This document shows, piece after piece, positions 48,359 to 57,790 of a stretch of DNA of 64,000 bases (the stretch's first letter is position 1; each line of letters opens with the position of its first letter). The notes under the pieces were generated by a model that ran no database searches, had not been told where the DNA came from, and saw only the letters and a program-made list of their open reading frames with translations. Origin of the DNA: Firmicutes bacterium HGW-Firmicutes-1 (lineage in GTDB: Bacteria; Bacillota; Clostridia; Lachnospirales; Vallitaleaceae); NCBI GenBank assembly GCA_002841625.1, contig PHAG01000009.1:310001-374000 (forward strand), written 5' to 3'. A program made the position numbers and the translations under genes.

Positions 48359-50947
48359 ATGTGCAAAATTAAAAGAATTATTGTAACACTACTCTTGATG
48401 TGCGTAATGGGTACTTTTATTGAACAAGGGAACATTTATGCATTTGAGTCAACAAGTCATCAGGAAAGTTCATACGAATTATTGACATCTGTATCTGAAG
48501 GAGCTAGCCTCTGGGCTGTACAAGCTATACAATCTATTTATAAGAAAGGAATTCTTACAGAAGATCTAATTGGAAATTATAAGGATAATATAACAAGAGA
48601 AGAATTTGCCAAATTGTCAGTAAATTTATATGAGTACTTAATTGACAAGGATGTATTAGATAATAAGCAAAATCCCTTTAGTGATACACAAAGTCAAGAT
48701 GTTTTAGATGCATATCATTTGGGTATAGTTAAAGGTAAAAGTTCGGATAAATTTGTACCAAATGGATTAGTTACTAGACAAGAGCTGAGCACTATGCTCT
48801 TTCGAACAATACAGAAAGCTGTTAATGATTTGGATGATACAAGATCTGTTCTTAAATTTTCCGACCGCTCAGTTATTGCAAAATGGGCCGAAGAACCAAT
48901 TGAATATATGTTTCATTATGAAATTGTTAAAGGCATAAATAGTAAGGAGTTTATGCCTAATGGAAATGCAACTATAGAAACAGCTATAGTTATGATTAAC
49001 CGTATTTGTAGTAAGGAAGATATTTTTATTAGAAATAATTTTGATGAATTTGATGAAATACATATAGGTTCGCAAGGAAAGAAAGTAGAAGAAGTTAAAG
49101 TGCTATTAGCGGAATGGGTAAAATATAGTAACAATAAATTACCAAACAGTTGGAAAAAAGATGATATCTTTGATATGTCTGTTTCAAAAGCAATCGATTT
49201 ATTCCAGACGGAGAATTATTTATGTATTACAGATACAATAAATTATGAAACATGGTTATTTCTTCATGATAGAGAAGCATGGGATAATCCCGATAAGGAA
49301 GTTAAGTTCACGGATATTGATCTTGAAAACTGGATAAGAGATATTGTGGGCAAAAATACAGGAAAATTAATGATATCAGATTTACAAAATATAACTGAGT
49401 TAAGCATCGCTGATGGAACGAAGGTTAAGGACTTACAGGGAATACAATATCTTAAGAATCTAGTAATCTTATCAATTTATAACCAGGATATAAACGATTA
49501 TACGTTAATTAACAATTTACATAAGTTAAAAGAAGTAACTATCAGAGGTGATGAAATAAATGACTTATCATTTCTTAAATATTTACCTTGTTTAACTAAT
49601 TTAGATTTGACAAAAGATAAAATAAATAACATTGATGCCCTACAAGGACTCGGTGATTTACAAGTTGTGTCACTTGAAAGTAACAATATAACAGATTTGA
49701 GTCCATTAGAAGATTGTAATCAACTTAATACACTTTTTCTACTCAATAATCAAATTAAAGACTTGTTTCCTTTAAGGAATATGTATGCAATGGAATGTTT
49801 ATTCCTATCGAATAACTTAATAAGTGATTTGACACCCTTATCTGATTTAAATAATTTAATAAGCTTAGATCTATCAAATAACAGCATAACTGATATTAAC
49901 GCAATTAAGGATAAATATAATATTACTTATCTATTTATTGATAATAATAAGATAGGATCAATTGATGCAATAAAGTCACTCACCAAAATCCGCGGGTTGG
50001 GTATAAGCAGTAACTACATAAAAGACATATCAGTATTAAAGAATTTTAATAAATTATCAGAATTAAGAATTGAAAGTAATATGATATCTGATATTACGCC
50101 AATTAAAGGTGCCACAGATTTATATGTATTGTATATTGGTGACAACCCAATTGTAGATATCAAAACTGTAGAAAATTTCAGCAAATTAGGTTATTTTTCT
50201 ATTCAAAATTCTAGTATAGTAGATATATCACCTTTAAGTAAATTAAAGGAATTAGAATTTATTAATGTTACTGGATATGATATTTTTTCTTTTGCAAAGT
50301 ATGAAAGTGTTTTCAATAAATTAATTGAAAACAATCCAAATATATTTATCATGAGTAATGATGAGGTTAATGGATTTGTAGAATTTGGTAAATCTAAATA
50401 TTATGATAAATATATTGGCTTGCCATTAAGTTTTAAAGACTTTTCCGATAAGACTATATTTGAAAAATCCAGAAAAATCACTTCTTTTATTGAAGAATTC
50501 GATTTTTCAGGAACAACAGATTATGAAAAGGTTTACAATATTTATAAATACCTTACCATGAATGTTAAATATGATTGGGAGACAAGTGATATTATTACAA
50601 ATAAAAAGTTAGATATTATTAATTATGATAGAACTACTTACATTGGAGCCCTATTAGATAATAAGGCGATTTGTAGTGGCTATGCCGAAGCGTTTAAACT
50701 CCTTTGCGATTATATTGGTATAGAATGCTACATTATTATAGGAGAAGTTGAAAATAGTACAGGAAGAGGAGGACATGCATGGAATATTGTTAATATTGAT
50801 GGGAAATATTATCAACTTGATTCAACATGGGATGGGGAAACTTCATCATGGAGCCATTTTCTTTTAAGTGACACTACAATGAAAGTTAAAGGGAATCGTT
50901 CATGGGAGCAATCTAAATACCCAACTTGTCCTATTGATTACAAATAA
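48359..50947 (+). CDS. SLH - peptidoglycan-binding-like - LRR - transglutaminase surface protein
   Basis: 862 residues in a rare mix. A signal peptide covers about 1-28. Three SLH modules (45-90, NPFSDTQSQDVLDAYHLGIV near 105, KFSDRSVIAKWAEEPIEYMF near 165) anchor it to wall polymer. Residues 228-310 (GSQGKKVEEVKVLLAEW, KAIDLFQTE) resemble a peptidoglycan-binding domain. Residues 320-640 are leucine-rich repeats of internalin/BspA type, each of about 21-22 residues (ITDLSPLEDCNQLNTLFLLN). Residues 730-862 form a transglutaminase-like domain with Cys in KAICSGYAEAFKLLC, His in GGHAWNIV and Asp in YYQLDSTWD. It is therefore a cell-wall enzyme with a recognition solenoid; cross-linking or proteolysis of a partner is inferred. 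Confidence 0.88.
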   Translation: MCKIKRIIVTLLLMCVMGTFIEQGNIYAFESTSHQESSYELLTSVSEGASLWAVQAIQSIYKKGILTEDLIGNYKDNITREEFAKLSVNLYEYLIDKDVLDNKQNPFSDTQSQDVLDAYHLGIVKGKSSDKFVPNGLVTRQELSTMLFRTIQKAVNDLDDTRSVLKFSDRSVIAKWAEEPIEYMFHYEIVKGINSKEFMPNGNATIETAIVMINRICSKEDIFIRNNFDEFDEIHIGSQGKKVEEVKVLLAEWVKYSNNKLPNSWKKDDIFDMSVSKAIDLFQTENYLCITDTINYETWLFLHDREAWDNPDKEVKFTDIDLENWIRDIVGKNTGKLMISDLQNITELSIADGTKVKDLQGIQYLKNLVILSIYNQDINDYTLINNLHKLKEVTIRGDEINDLSFLKYLPCLTNLDLTKDKINNIDALQGLGDLQVVSLESNNITDLSPLEDCNQLNTLFLLNNQIKDLFPLRNMYAMECLFLSNNLISDLTPLSDLNNLISLDLSNNSITDINAIKDKYNITYLFIDNNKIGSIDAIKSLTKIRGLGISSNYIKDISVLKNFNKLSELRIESNMISDITPIKGATDLYVLYIGDNPIVDIKTVENFSKLGYFSIQNSSIVDISPLSKLKELEFINVTGYDIFSFAKYESVFNKLIENNPNIFIMSNDEVNGFVEFGKSKYYDKYIGLPLSFKDFSDKTIFEKSRKITSFIEEFDFSGTTDYEKVYNIYKYLTMNVKYDWETSDIITNKKLDIINYDRTTYIGALLDNKAICSGYAEAFKLLCDYIGIECYIIIGEVENSTGRGGHAWNIVNIDGKYYQLDSTWDGETSSWSHFLLSDTTMKVKGNRSWEQSKYPTCPIDYK

Positions 50948-51179
50948 AAATATTTTACAGAGGAATTTGTTTTCTTGACCCCATACCTTATTAAGCTCAA
51001 TGCAGTAACAACTGCCAATAAAATTCATACAAATAATGATGGAAATTGATGCAAACTTAATTGGAGTGCTGATAACAAATACCTTATATTGCTAGAATCA
51101 CTGAAAATGGTAAGTGCGTTTAATATTAGGGTGACTTTATGGATACATTAATCTGTGTGATAATCATAATAAAATACTA

Positions 51180-51656
51180 TGGTGTAACCAAAATGGCGTA
51201 AACGACTATACCTATTACTATTGGCTCAAAAGAATTCGAAAAACTGCCTGTGTAAGGATCAATCAGATACAGCTGATATAACTCCATCACTGGTAGCATT
51301 TGCAAAACTTCCAGTTAATAACAAAATTTCACCAGGTACTGCAGCGGTCATTCTTCACCTATCAAATGCAACTATTGAGGTTTCGGAAGGTACTTCATCT
51401 GCCACGGTTGAAGCTGTGCTTCAAGCTTTAAAAAATATACGTTAGGCGATATTACAGTTGCAAAGGATATTTATATCGCTTGTGGCTACACAGATATGAG
51501 AAAATCTATTGATGGACTAGCTGCTATTGTTCAAGAAAGTTTCGATATGAGTCCTTTTGCACCAAGTATATTTTTATTTTGTGGTAAGCGTCGAGATCGC
51601 ATCAAAGCACTTTTGTGGTAAAATGATGATTTTGTACTTCTATATAAACGTCTAGG
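51180..51656 (+). pseudogene. IS66-family element remnant (TnpA and TnpB fragments)
   Basis: From 51180 the frame reads WCNQNGVNDYTYYYWLKRI, the IS66 TnpA motif, then is interrupted and continues in another frame as ILHLSNATIEVSEGTSSATV up to a stop near 51445, the TnpA end. From about 51451 TnpB follows: DIYIACGYTDMRKSIDGLA, then IFLFCGKRRDRIKALLW and an in-frame TAA (51619-51621) before NDDFVLLYKRL. No TnpC or ends are visible. The element is dead and has cut into a neighbouring surface gene. Confidence 0.85.
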
Positions 51657-51675
51657 CACCCTAATATTAAGCGCT

Positions 51676-51801
51676 TACGAAGCGTTTGAAATTAAAATTG
51701 CGTGGGATAGTAATACAAATACGATGGGGAATAGGATGCTACGGGAGGATACGCAATACCATAGAAAAGAAGTGATAAAGAGCATAAGAGTAATAAAATA
51801 A
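51676..51801 (+). pseudogene. 3' remnant of a WG-repeat/stalk-domain gene
   Basis: EAFEIKIAWDSNTNTMGNR corresponds to EAIDIEITWDSNTNTIGIN at the end of the intact gene 51818-53812, and the DNA following it is the same as that after the intact gene. It is the tail of an upstream tandem paralogue whose main body is gone, replaced by the IS66 scraps. Confidence 0.75.
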
Positions 51802-51816
51802 AAGGAGAATATAAAA
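51769..51816 (+). repeat. Direct repeat flanking the WG-repeat gene, left copy
   Basis: About 48 bases (GAAGTGATAAAGAGCATAAG ... AGGAGAATATAAAAA) are identical to 53817-53864. The copies contain the ribosome site of the following gene in each case, and mark the period of a tandem gene duplication. Confidence 0.9.
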
Positions 51817-51817
51817 A

Positions 51818-53812
51818 ATGAGGGAACTATTAAAAAGAATTACAACGGGGTTATTTACAGTAGTAATGATGTTATCTATGATAATGAACATGCCAATGAT
51901 AGCAAAGGAATATGAAATCACATGGTTGGATGAAAAATATGATTTGGTGACTAATGTAGAAAATAATTTGATAGAGGTAGAAAAGAATGGAAAAAAAGGT
52001 TTATTAGACAAAATGGGTAATGAGATAATTCCAATTATATATGACGAATTCTTTTATTATGATGAAGGTTTTGTAATAATTATGAAAGATAAAAAAATGG
52101 GTGTTTTTAACATAACGAGTAAAGAAATTATTGTTCCAGTTATATATAAGTATATAAGTAGCTATGAAGAAGGATTAGCAGAAGTAAATAAAGATGGGAA
52201 AAGTGGTTATATAGATAAAACAGGAAAAGTGATAATTCCTATTATATATGATTATGCATGGGATTTTACTGCTTATTATGCTTTTCCTGAAGGATTAGCA
52301 CGAATTGAAAAAAATGGAAAAACAGGTTATATAGATAAAATGGGAAATGAAATTGTTCCTATTATTTATGATGATGTAAAAGTTCTTGCAGAAGGATTAT
52401 TTGGTGTTGAGAATGATCAAAAATGGGGTTGTATAAATAAAACTGGAAAAGAGATGTTTCCTATTATTTATGATCAATTAGATTGCTATTCAGAAGGCTT
52501 AGTAAACGTTAATAAAAATGGAAAATGGGGATATATTGATATAAATGGCAATGAAATTATACCTTTTGTTTACGAGAGTGCATCACCATTCTTAGAAGGT
52601 TTAGCTATAGTTGAAAATGGTCACTTAGGGTGTATAGATAAAACGGGAAAAGAAATAAGTTCTTTTATATATAGCATCATGTGTTACTTTTCAGAAGGTG
52701 TTTCATTAGTTCTTAAGGATAATAAATGGGGATATTTAAACAATACTGGTAATGAGAGTATTCCAATTATTTATGATAGATTAGATGCTTTTGATCAAGG
52801 GATAGCAAAAGCTGGAAGAAATGACAAATACGGATATATAGATAAATCGGGTAAAGAAATAATCCCGATTATTTATGATAGTATTGGTGATTTTTCAGAA
52901 GGTTTAGCATTTATTGAGAAAAATGGAAAATGGGGATATATAGATTTAAATGGACAAGAAATTGTACCTGTTATTTATGATGATTTATCATCCTACTACG
53001 CAGAAGGCAGACTGTTAGTTGAAAAAAATAATAAATGGGGATTGTTAGATAAAAAGGGTAATGAAATTGTTCCAACTATATATGATGATGCAATTGGTTT
53101 GTTTTGTGGAAATACAATAGTTAAACAACATGGCAAATATGGATGTATAGACGCATCTGGAAAAGAGATGCTTCCAATCATTTATGATAGTATAGATAGT
53201 TGTATAAATGGGTCTTTAATAGTAGAAAAAAATGAGAAATACGGCTTAATAGAAAAGACAGGTAAAGAAATGATACCAATTATTTATGATAATATGAATA
53301 TTAATCGTGAAGTGAAAGTTGCAATTGTAGAACTTAACGGTAAAAAAGGCATTATTGACTTGACAAATAATGAAATTATTTATATAAATGCGACACCAAC
53401 ATCCTCAAAGGTTTTAGTAAATGGAAATGTAACTTCGTTTGATGCTTATACAATTGACAACAGCAATTACTTTAAGCTAAGAGATTTAGCAAAGATCTTA
53501 AAAGGAACAGAAAAAGAATTTGAAGTGTCTTGGGATCAAGATAAAAAGGCGATTAACCTTATCTCAAATACTCCATATACGGTAGTTGGAGGAGAGATGG
53601 ATAAGGGAGATGATAAACCAAAAGACCCGACTGTTAACACTTCTAAGATATACTTAGATGGAGAAGAAGCTAAATTAACGGCCTATACAGTTAATGGAAA
53701 TAACTATTTCAGATTAAGAGATATAGCTGAAGCGATCGATATTGAAATCACTTGGGATAGTAATACAAATACAATAGGAATAAATACTACGAAGGGATAT
53801 ACAATACCTTAG
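51818..53812 (+). CDS. WG-repeat protein with two stalk (copper-amine-oxidase-like) domains
   Basis: 664 residues. A hydrophobic N-terminal segment (GLFTVVMMLSMIMNMPMIA, about 13-31) serves as a signal peptide. Residues 40-525 hold about twelve WG (KWG) repeats of roughly 40 residues, e.g. KWGYIDINGNEIIPFVYES, with the unit G-x-I-D-x-x-G-x-E-I-I-P-x-I-Y-D. From about 530 two stalk domains follow: SSKVLVNGNVTSFDAYTID with YFKLRDLAKIL, and KIYLDGEEAKLTAYTVNGNN with YFRLRDIAEAI. WG repeats are thought to form solenoids; the role is unknown. It is the only intact member of a tandem family whose flanking copies are ruined. Confidence 0.88.
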   Translation: MRELLKRITTGLFTVVMMLSMIMNMPMIAKEYEITWLDEKYDLVTNVENNLIEVEKNGKKGLLDKMGNEIIPIIYDEFFYYDEGFVIIMKDKKMGVFNITSKEIIVPVIYKYISSYEEGLAEVNKDGKSGYIDKTGKVIIPIIYDYAWDFTAYYAFPEGLARIEKNGKTGYIDKMGNEIVPIIYDDVKVLAEGLFGVENDQKWGCINKTGKEMFPIIYDQLDCYSEGLVNVNKNGKWGYIDINGNEIIPFVYESASPFLEGLAIVENGHLGCIDKTGKEISSFIYSIMCYFSEGVSLVLKDNKWGYLNNTGNESIPIIYDRLDAFDQGIAKAGRNDKYGYIDKSGKEIIPIIYDSIGDFSEGLAFIEKNGKWGYIDLNGQEIVPVIYDDLSSYYAEGRLLVEKNNKWGLLDKKGNEIVPTIYDDAIGLFCGNTIVKQHGKYGCIDASGKEMLPIIYDSIDSCINGSLIVEKNEKYGLIEKTGKEMIPIIYDNMNINREVKVAIVELNGKKGIIDLTNNEIIYINATPTSSKVLVNGNVTSFDAYTIDNSNYFKLRDLAKILKGTEKEFEVSWDQDKKAINLISNTPYTVVGGEMDKGDDKPKDPTVNTSKIYLDGEEAKLTAYTVNGNNYFRLRDIAEAIDIEITWDSNTNTIGINTTKGYTIP

Positions 53813-53816
53813 AGAA

Positions 53817-53864
53817 GAAGTGATAAAGAGCATAAGAGTAATAAAATAAAAGGAGAATATAAAA
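53817..53864 (+). repeat. Direct repeat flanking the WG-repeat gene, right copy
   Basis: Copy of 51769-51816, followed by an ATG as in the intact copy. Confidence 0.9.
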
Positions 53865-53960
53865 ATGGGGGAATTATTAAAAAGAATTACAATCGGGTTA
53901 CTTAAATCAAAAGGGTGAAGAAATAACGCGGAGGGATTTTTTGAAGAAAAGATTTACAAT
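53865..53960 (+). pseudogene. Truncated 5' end of a third WG-repeat gene
   Basis: The ATG at 53865 opens MGELLKRITIGLLKSKG and stops at 53916; the first nine residues equal the intact gene's signal start (MRELLKRIT). In another frame the next bases read YLNQKGEEITRRDFLKKR, a WG-like repeat scrap. A deletion has joined the signal to a later repeat out of frame. Confidence 0.65.
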
Positions 53961-53962
53961 AA

Positions 53963-54403
53963 AGTAGGTAGTTTGTAAAGGAAATATCACCATTGGGACA
54001 TACAAATTTATATCAGTATAATAAAAATGGTAACCTTGAAGTAAAAACGGATTGGCGAGGAAACTCTATTACATCTAAAAATGATTCGCTAAACAGATTG
54101 GTTGAACAAATAAATCCTTTAAATGATGTTATTGTAAAGAAGCAGTACAATAACAACCATGTAGAAATAGCTACATTTGACGGTAAGGGAAACAAGATAT
54201 CTTACACATACGACAAAAACAATCGACTTGTTTCTACAACAGATTAAGTAGGTAACATCACAAAACAAACCTATGATAAGGTTGGAGTTATACCAAATGG
54301 TGCATCTGAGATTGGAATAAAAAATTTATGGATGCTGCAAATCAATAAAGCAACTAAATATGTATACGAAACGGACAAGTTTGTGTTAAAATTACATAAA
54401 TAG
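53963..54403 (+). pseudogene. RHS/YD-repeat protein fragment
   Basis: NLYQYNKNGNLEVKTDWRGN, then GNKISYTYDKNNRLVSTTD, show the YD-repeat pattern of RHS proteins. A TAA at 54245-54247 interrupts the frame where the repeat would continue VGNITKQTYDKVG; after it the frame goes on to 54403. No start codon or signal is present and the rest of the large gene is missing. It is an RHS remnant, perhaps of a polymorphic toxin or wall protein. Confidence 0.75.
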
Positions 54404-54523
54404 GATAAACACCATTTTAAAAAAACGAATTTAATAAGGATAATATGAAAATCAAAAGTGATATATTATAGCGTCAAGCGGTAATTTGGTCTTGAGTACA
54501 ATAAAAACTAGAAAGCAGGGAAT

Positions 54524-56128
54524 ATGACTAATCATTTTAGCAGTTTAGGTGTCACATCCTCCATTATAGAGGCGATAAAAGAAATGGACTTTGTTACAGC
54601 AACAGACGTTCAACAGGAGACAATTCCTCATATTCTGAACCATCAGGATCTTATTGTTATGTCAAAAACTGGCAGTGGAAAGACGGGTGCGTTTGGTATT
54701 CCAATACTTCAATCCATCGATCCAAAGGGATACGGACCACGCGGTTTGATTTTGACACCTACACGAGAACTGGCAGTCCAAGTGGATCAAGATCTTAAGA
54801 AAATGTCTAAATATTTGGATATTCGTACAACAGCTGTTTATGGACAGCACGATATAAAGATTGAGATTCAGGCATTAAAAAGTGGTGTATCTGTTGTGAC
54901 TGGAACACCAGGTAGAGTTTTTGATCACCTCAAAAGAAGGACATTAGAAACAAAAAACATCCAATTTGTTGTCCTCGATGAAGCTGATCGTATGCTAGAT
55001 ATGGGGTTTATTGATCAAGTGGTTCAGATTATTAAAGAACTACCCAGAAAGCGTGTAACGCTATTGTTCTCAGCCACGATGCCTCCAGAAATCAAAAGAA
55101 TTTGCCAAGCATATATGAATAAACCAATTACCATAGAGTTACAATCTGAAACTATGACGGTGGATACTGTTAAGCAAGTATACTACCGAGTTCTATCAAA
55201 TGAAAAGCTGATTCAATTGAACCGATTACTGAGAGTAGAACAACCCGACCGCTGTATGATTTTTTGCAATACAAGGGATGAAGTGGATAGAGTGCAAGTT
55301 TATTTATCGAAGAAAGGGTACATAACAGAAGGTCTTCATGGTGCGAATACGCAAGGCCACCGAATGAGAACAATTCAAAAATTTAAAGAAGATAAACTAA
55401 AGGTTCTTGTAGCGACAGATGTAGCTGCTCGGGGAATACATATTGAAGATTTGTCATTGGTCATCAATTACGATGTACCAGGAGATAAAAATAGTTATGT
55501 GCATCGTATTGGACGAACAGCAAGAGCTGGTAACAGTGGTAAAGCAATTACCTTGGCAACAAGTGAAGATATCATGTCTTTATATGAGATAGAAGAGCAC
55601 GTTGGGGTATTGCTAGAAGAAGTGGAACTACCCACGGATGCGTACTTCAAAGAATGTATAGAAAAAAATCCACAACCTATGAATATGAAATATCCAAACA
55701 AGGAGTATCAACAAGAACCTACTAAGAAATATTCCAACAAAGAACATCTACAAGAGATTTCAAAGAAGTATCCTGACAAGGAACATCAACAAGAGATTTC
55801 AAAGAAGTATCCAGATAAGGAACATCAACAAGAGATTCCAAAGAAGTATGTAGACAAAGAATATCAACAAGAACTTCCTAAAAAGCATACAAACAAGGAG
55901 TATAAACCAAAATTCCCTGAAACCGAACTGACAAAAAGGGTACCAAAGCCAGAAGTAGCAAAGGCACCCAGAGAGGAAAAGAAAAAGGGTAAAGAAGTGA
56001 CTATTATGATAAAAAATATCGGACCTGTAAAAGTTACTTACCGAGAAGAAATAAAAGAAAAAAACTCCTTTTTGAAAAATCTGAAGATTGTAGAATGCTT
56101 TTCAGGTTTATTCAAGCGGGAGAAGTAA
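54524..56128 (+). CDS. DEAD-box RNA helicase with a 13-residue repeat tail
   Basis: 534 residues. Core motifs: Q motif (FVTATDVQQETIP), I SKTGSGKTG near 46, Ia TPTRELA, II VLDEADRMLD, III LFSATMP, V ATDVAARGIH, VI HRIGRTARAG near 325-334. The core ends near 385. Residues 393-457 are five 13-residue units, consensus KEHQQEISKKYPD (DNA 55700-55894), followed by a basic tail (KFPETELTKRVPKPEVAK). The core resembles CsdA/CshA cold-shock helicases acting in RNA folding or decay. The charged repeat tail is unusual and probably binds RNA or proteins (inference). The gene stands between surface-protein genes and has no link to them. Confidence 0.92.
   Translation: MTNHFSSLGVTSSIIEAIKEMDFVTATDVQQETIPHILNHQDLIVMSKTGSGKTGAFGIPILQSIDPKGYGPRGLILTPTRELAVQVDQDLKKMSKYLDIRTTAVYGQHDIKIEIQALKSGVSVVTGTPGRVFDHLKRRTLETKNIQFVVLDEADRMLDMGFIDQVVQIIKELPRKRVTLLFSATMPPEIKRICQAYMNKPITIELQSETMTVDTVKQVYYRVLSNEKLIQLNRLLRVEQPDRCMIFCNTRDEVDRVQVYLSKKGYITEGLHGANTQGHRMRTIQKFKEDKLKVLVATDVAARGIHIEDLSLVINYDVPGDKNSYVHRIGRTARAGNSGKAITLATSEDIMSLYEIEEHVGVLLEEVELPTDAYFKECIEKNPQPMNMKYPNKEYQQEPTKKYSNKEHLQEISKKYPDKEHQQEISKKYPDKEHQQEIPKKYVDKEYQQELPKKHTNKEYKPKFPETELTKRVPKPEVAKAPREEKKKGKEVTIMIKNIGPVKVTYREEIKEKNSFLKNLKIVECFSGLFKREK
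55700..55894 (+). repeat. Five 39-bp coding repeats in the helicase tail
   Basis: Units start at 55700, 55739, 55778, 55817 and 55856. The middle copies are almost identical in DNA, so the array is young and probably length-variable. Confidence 0.85.
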
Positions 56129-56137
56129 TTATACTTT

Positions 56138-57790
56138 TTATTTACCACCTAGACTGAAGTGCATATAATCAGCACCGTTTGGCCATAGCATATCTGGACT
56201 CCAGTGCCAGCCATATCTATTGAAGGCTCGGACTACATCTCCATCTGATGATATGGAATATGGATTTTTACCAGGTTGCCATAAAGCACCTACTTTGATT
56301 AGTCCACTCCACTCAATAAAATAATTTTCTTGTGGGTTAATATCAATAGCGGTACCGCTAGTGTGCTCAGATGTTCCGTTTCTGTAAGCGTAAGCACCAC
56401 AGCTTTTAATAGGAAACTTTTCCTTCCCATTGTATATATCCGTGAATATTTTTTTAACATTTTCAGCAACATTTTTGTTGACTGTGAGATAAAGAGTGGA
56501 TGTTACTTTTGTGCCTGAGGTTGTCAGTTTCCATATATTAACTTTGATACTTGTCATACTTAAAAGGGCTTCACTGTTACTGGTGAAGGAAGTCTTCGTA
56601 GAGTCTCCGAAAATCATTTCATTCTTATTGGCCCACGGTTCAATCGTAAATTCATCTGTAAGGAAAAAAACTGAAGGCTCACCATTGCTATTGACTGGAA
56701 CTACATTCAAGGTAACATGAATCCTTTGTTTGTCGTCTCCAAATATAGTGCTATAGAGCGTATTTGTATATTCTGTGATGTCATAAGCTTTGGTATCTCG
56801 ATTATATGTAGATGAGCTTGTCCGTAAATCTAAGTAATTATTCTCTGTTCTTGTTGTATAAGAGGATATGCCATTTTTAAAAACAGTGACATCGTAAGCT
56901 GAAGCCAAGGGAATATCATTCCAACGTAGATAAACATCGCCCCTATAATAAGACTCTGAGATGTAAATTCCTGTTGGCATGGGCAATATGCATTCTTTCA
57001 CTCCTGCAGCCCGGATTTGAGATTCATCGCAATAGGACAATACATTAAAAGACAATAATACTGCTTGCTCGCGTGTAATATAGCTCTGAGGATCTAATTT
57101 ACCTTCTCCAGTACCTGAAAGGATACCGCGTGTATATACATCCGCCATATAAATCTTTGCCCAGCTAGATATTAGATCGCCGTCAGTGGAGTATTTAGAA
57201 AGTGTTTGGATTGCCTGCTGACCATCCATTGGCTCCGTATAGGTGAGAGAACCAGTAGATGTTTTAGATACAGTGTTACGGTTTTTAAAATAGCGATCAC
57301 TGCTATAATTTTGATTGTTTCCGATGTTATTCCAATCAATATTTTTATTGTTATTATCAGTAGTGTATTGAAAAAGTATGCGCAATTTTGAGAGCATGAC
57401 AGCAGCCATTTCCCTTGTAAGAGGCATTTCAGGACTAAAAAGACCAGCGTCAGTGCCTTGGGTTAGACCCAACATATATGCATTTACAGCATTGATGTCC
57501 GTTGTATCGGAAAAAGGGGAGGACATGGGTGCTGAGGGTAATGTTATTCCAAAGGTTCGACAAGTGTTAAGTAACAATTCACAAAAATCAAGTCTTGTGA
57601 TGCTTTTGTTAAAGGGTATGGTATCAAAGTCTACAGGAGTGATACCAGCGGTTACTGATATTGCAACCTTTTGGGACGCCCATGAACTAGGGTAATAGAT
57701 TACATTTGCATAGGCCACGGATGAATTTGCTAAGAATGTTAGTATTAAAAACAATGCTGAAATAACATTTCCAAGTTTTATGTTTTTCAT
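56138..57790 (-). CDS. SLH-anchored M15-family D-Ala-D-Ala carboxypeptidase-like protein
   Basis: 550 residues. A signal peptide covers about 1-28. Three SLH modules occupy about 35-265 (PFSDTTDINAVNAYMLGLTQ; WAKIYMADVYTRGILSGTGE). A fibronectin-like segment follows (YISESYYRGDVYLRWNDIPLASAYDV). The C-terminal 180 residues are an M15 peptidase: the zinc ligands are in SEHTSGTAIDINP (SxHxxGxAxD) near 460 and the last His in DYMHFSLGG; WHWSPD is also typical. It trims peptidoglycan stem peptides at the wall (family role). The stop lies ten bases from the helicase stop. AAGGAA precedes the ATG. Confidence 0.88.
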   Translation of the reverse strand: MKNIKLGNVISALFLILTFLANSSVAYANVIYYPSSWASQKVAISVTAGITPVDFDTIPFNKSITRLDFCELLLNTCRTFGITLPSAPMSSPFSDTTDINAVNAYMLGLTQGTDAGLFSPEMPLTREMAAVMLSKLRILFQYTTDNNNKNIDWNNIGNNQNYSSDRYFKNRNTVSKTSTGSLTYTEPMDGQQAIQTLSKYSTDGDLISSWAKIYMADVYTRGILSGTGEGKLDPQSYITREQAVLLSFNVLSYCDESQIRAAGVKECILPMPTGIYISESYYRGDVYLRWNDIPLASAYDVTVFKNGISSYTTRTENNYLDLRTSSSTYNRDTKAYDITEYTNTLYSTIFGDDKQRIHVTLNVVPVNSNGEPSVFFLTDEFTIEPWANKNEMIFGDSTKTSFTSNSEALLSMTSIKVNIWKLTTSGTKVTSTLYLTVNKNVAENVKKIFTDIYNGKEKFPIKSCGAYAYRNGTSEHTSGTAIDINPQENYFIEWSGLIKVGALWQPGKNPYSISSDGDVVRAFNRYGWHWSPDMLWPNGADYMHFSLGGK

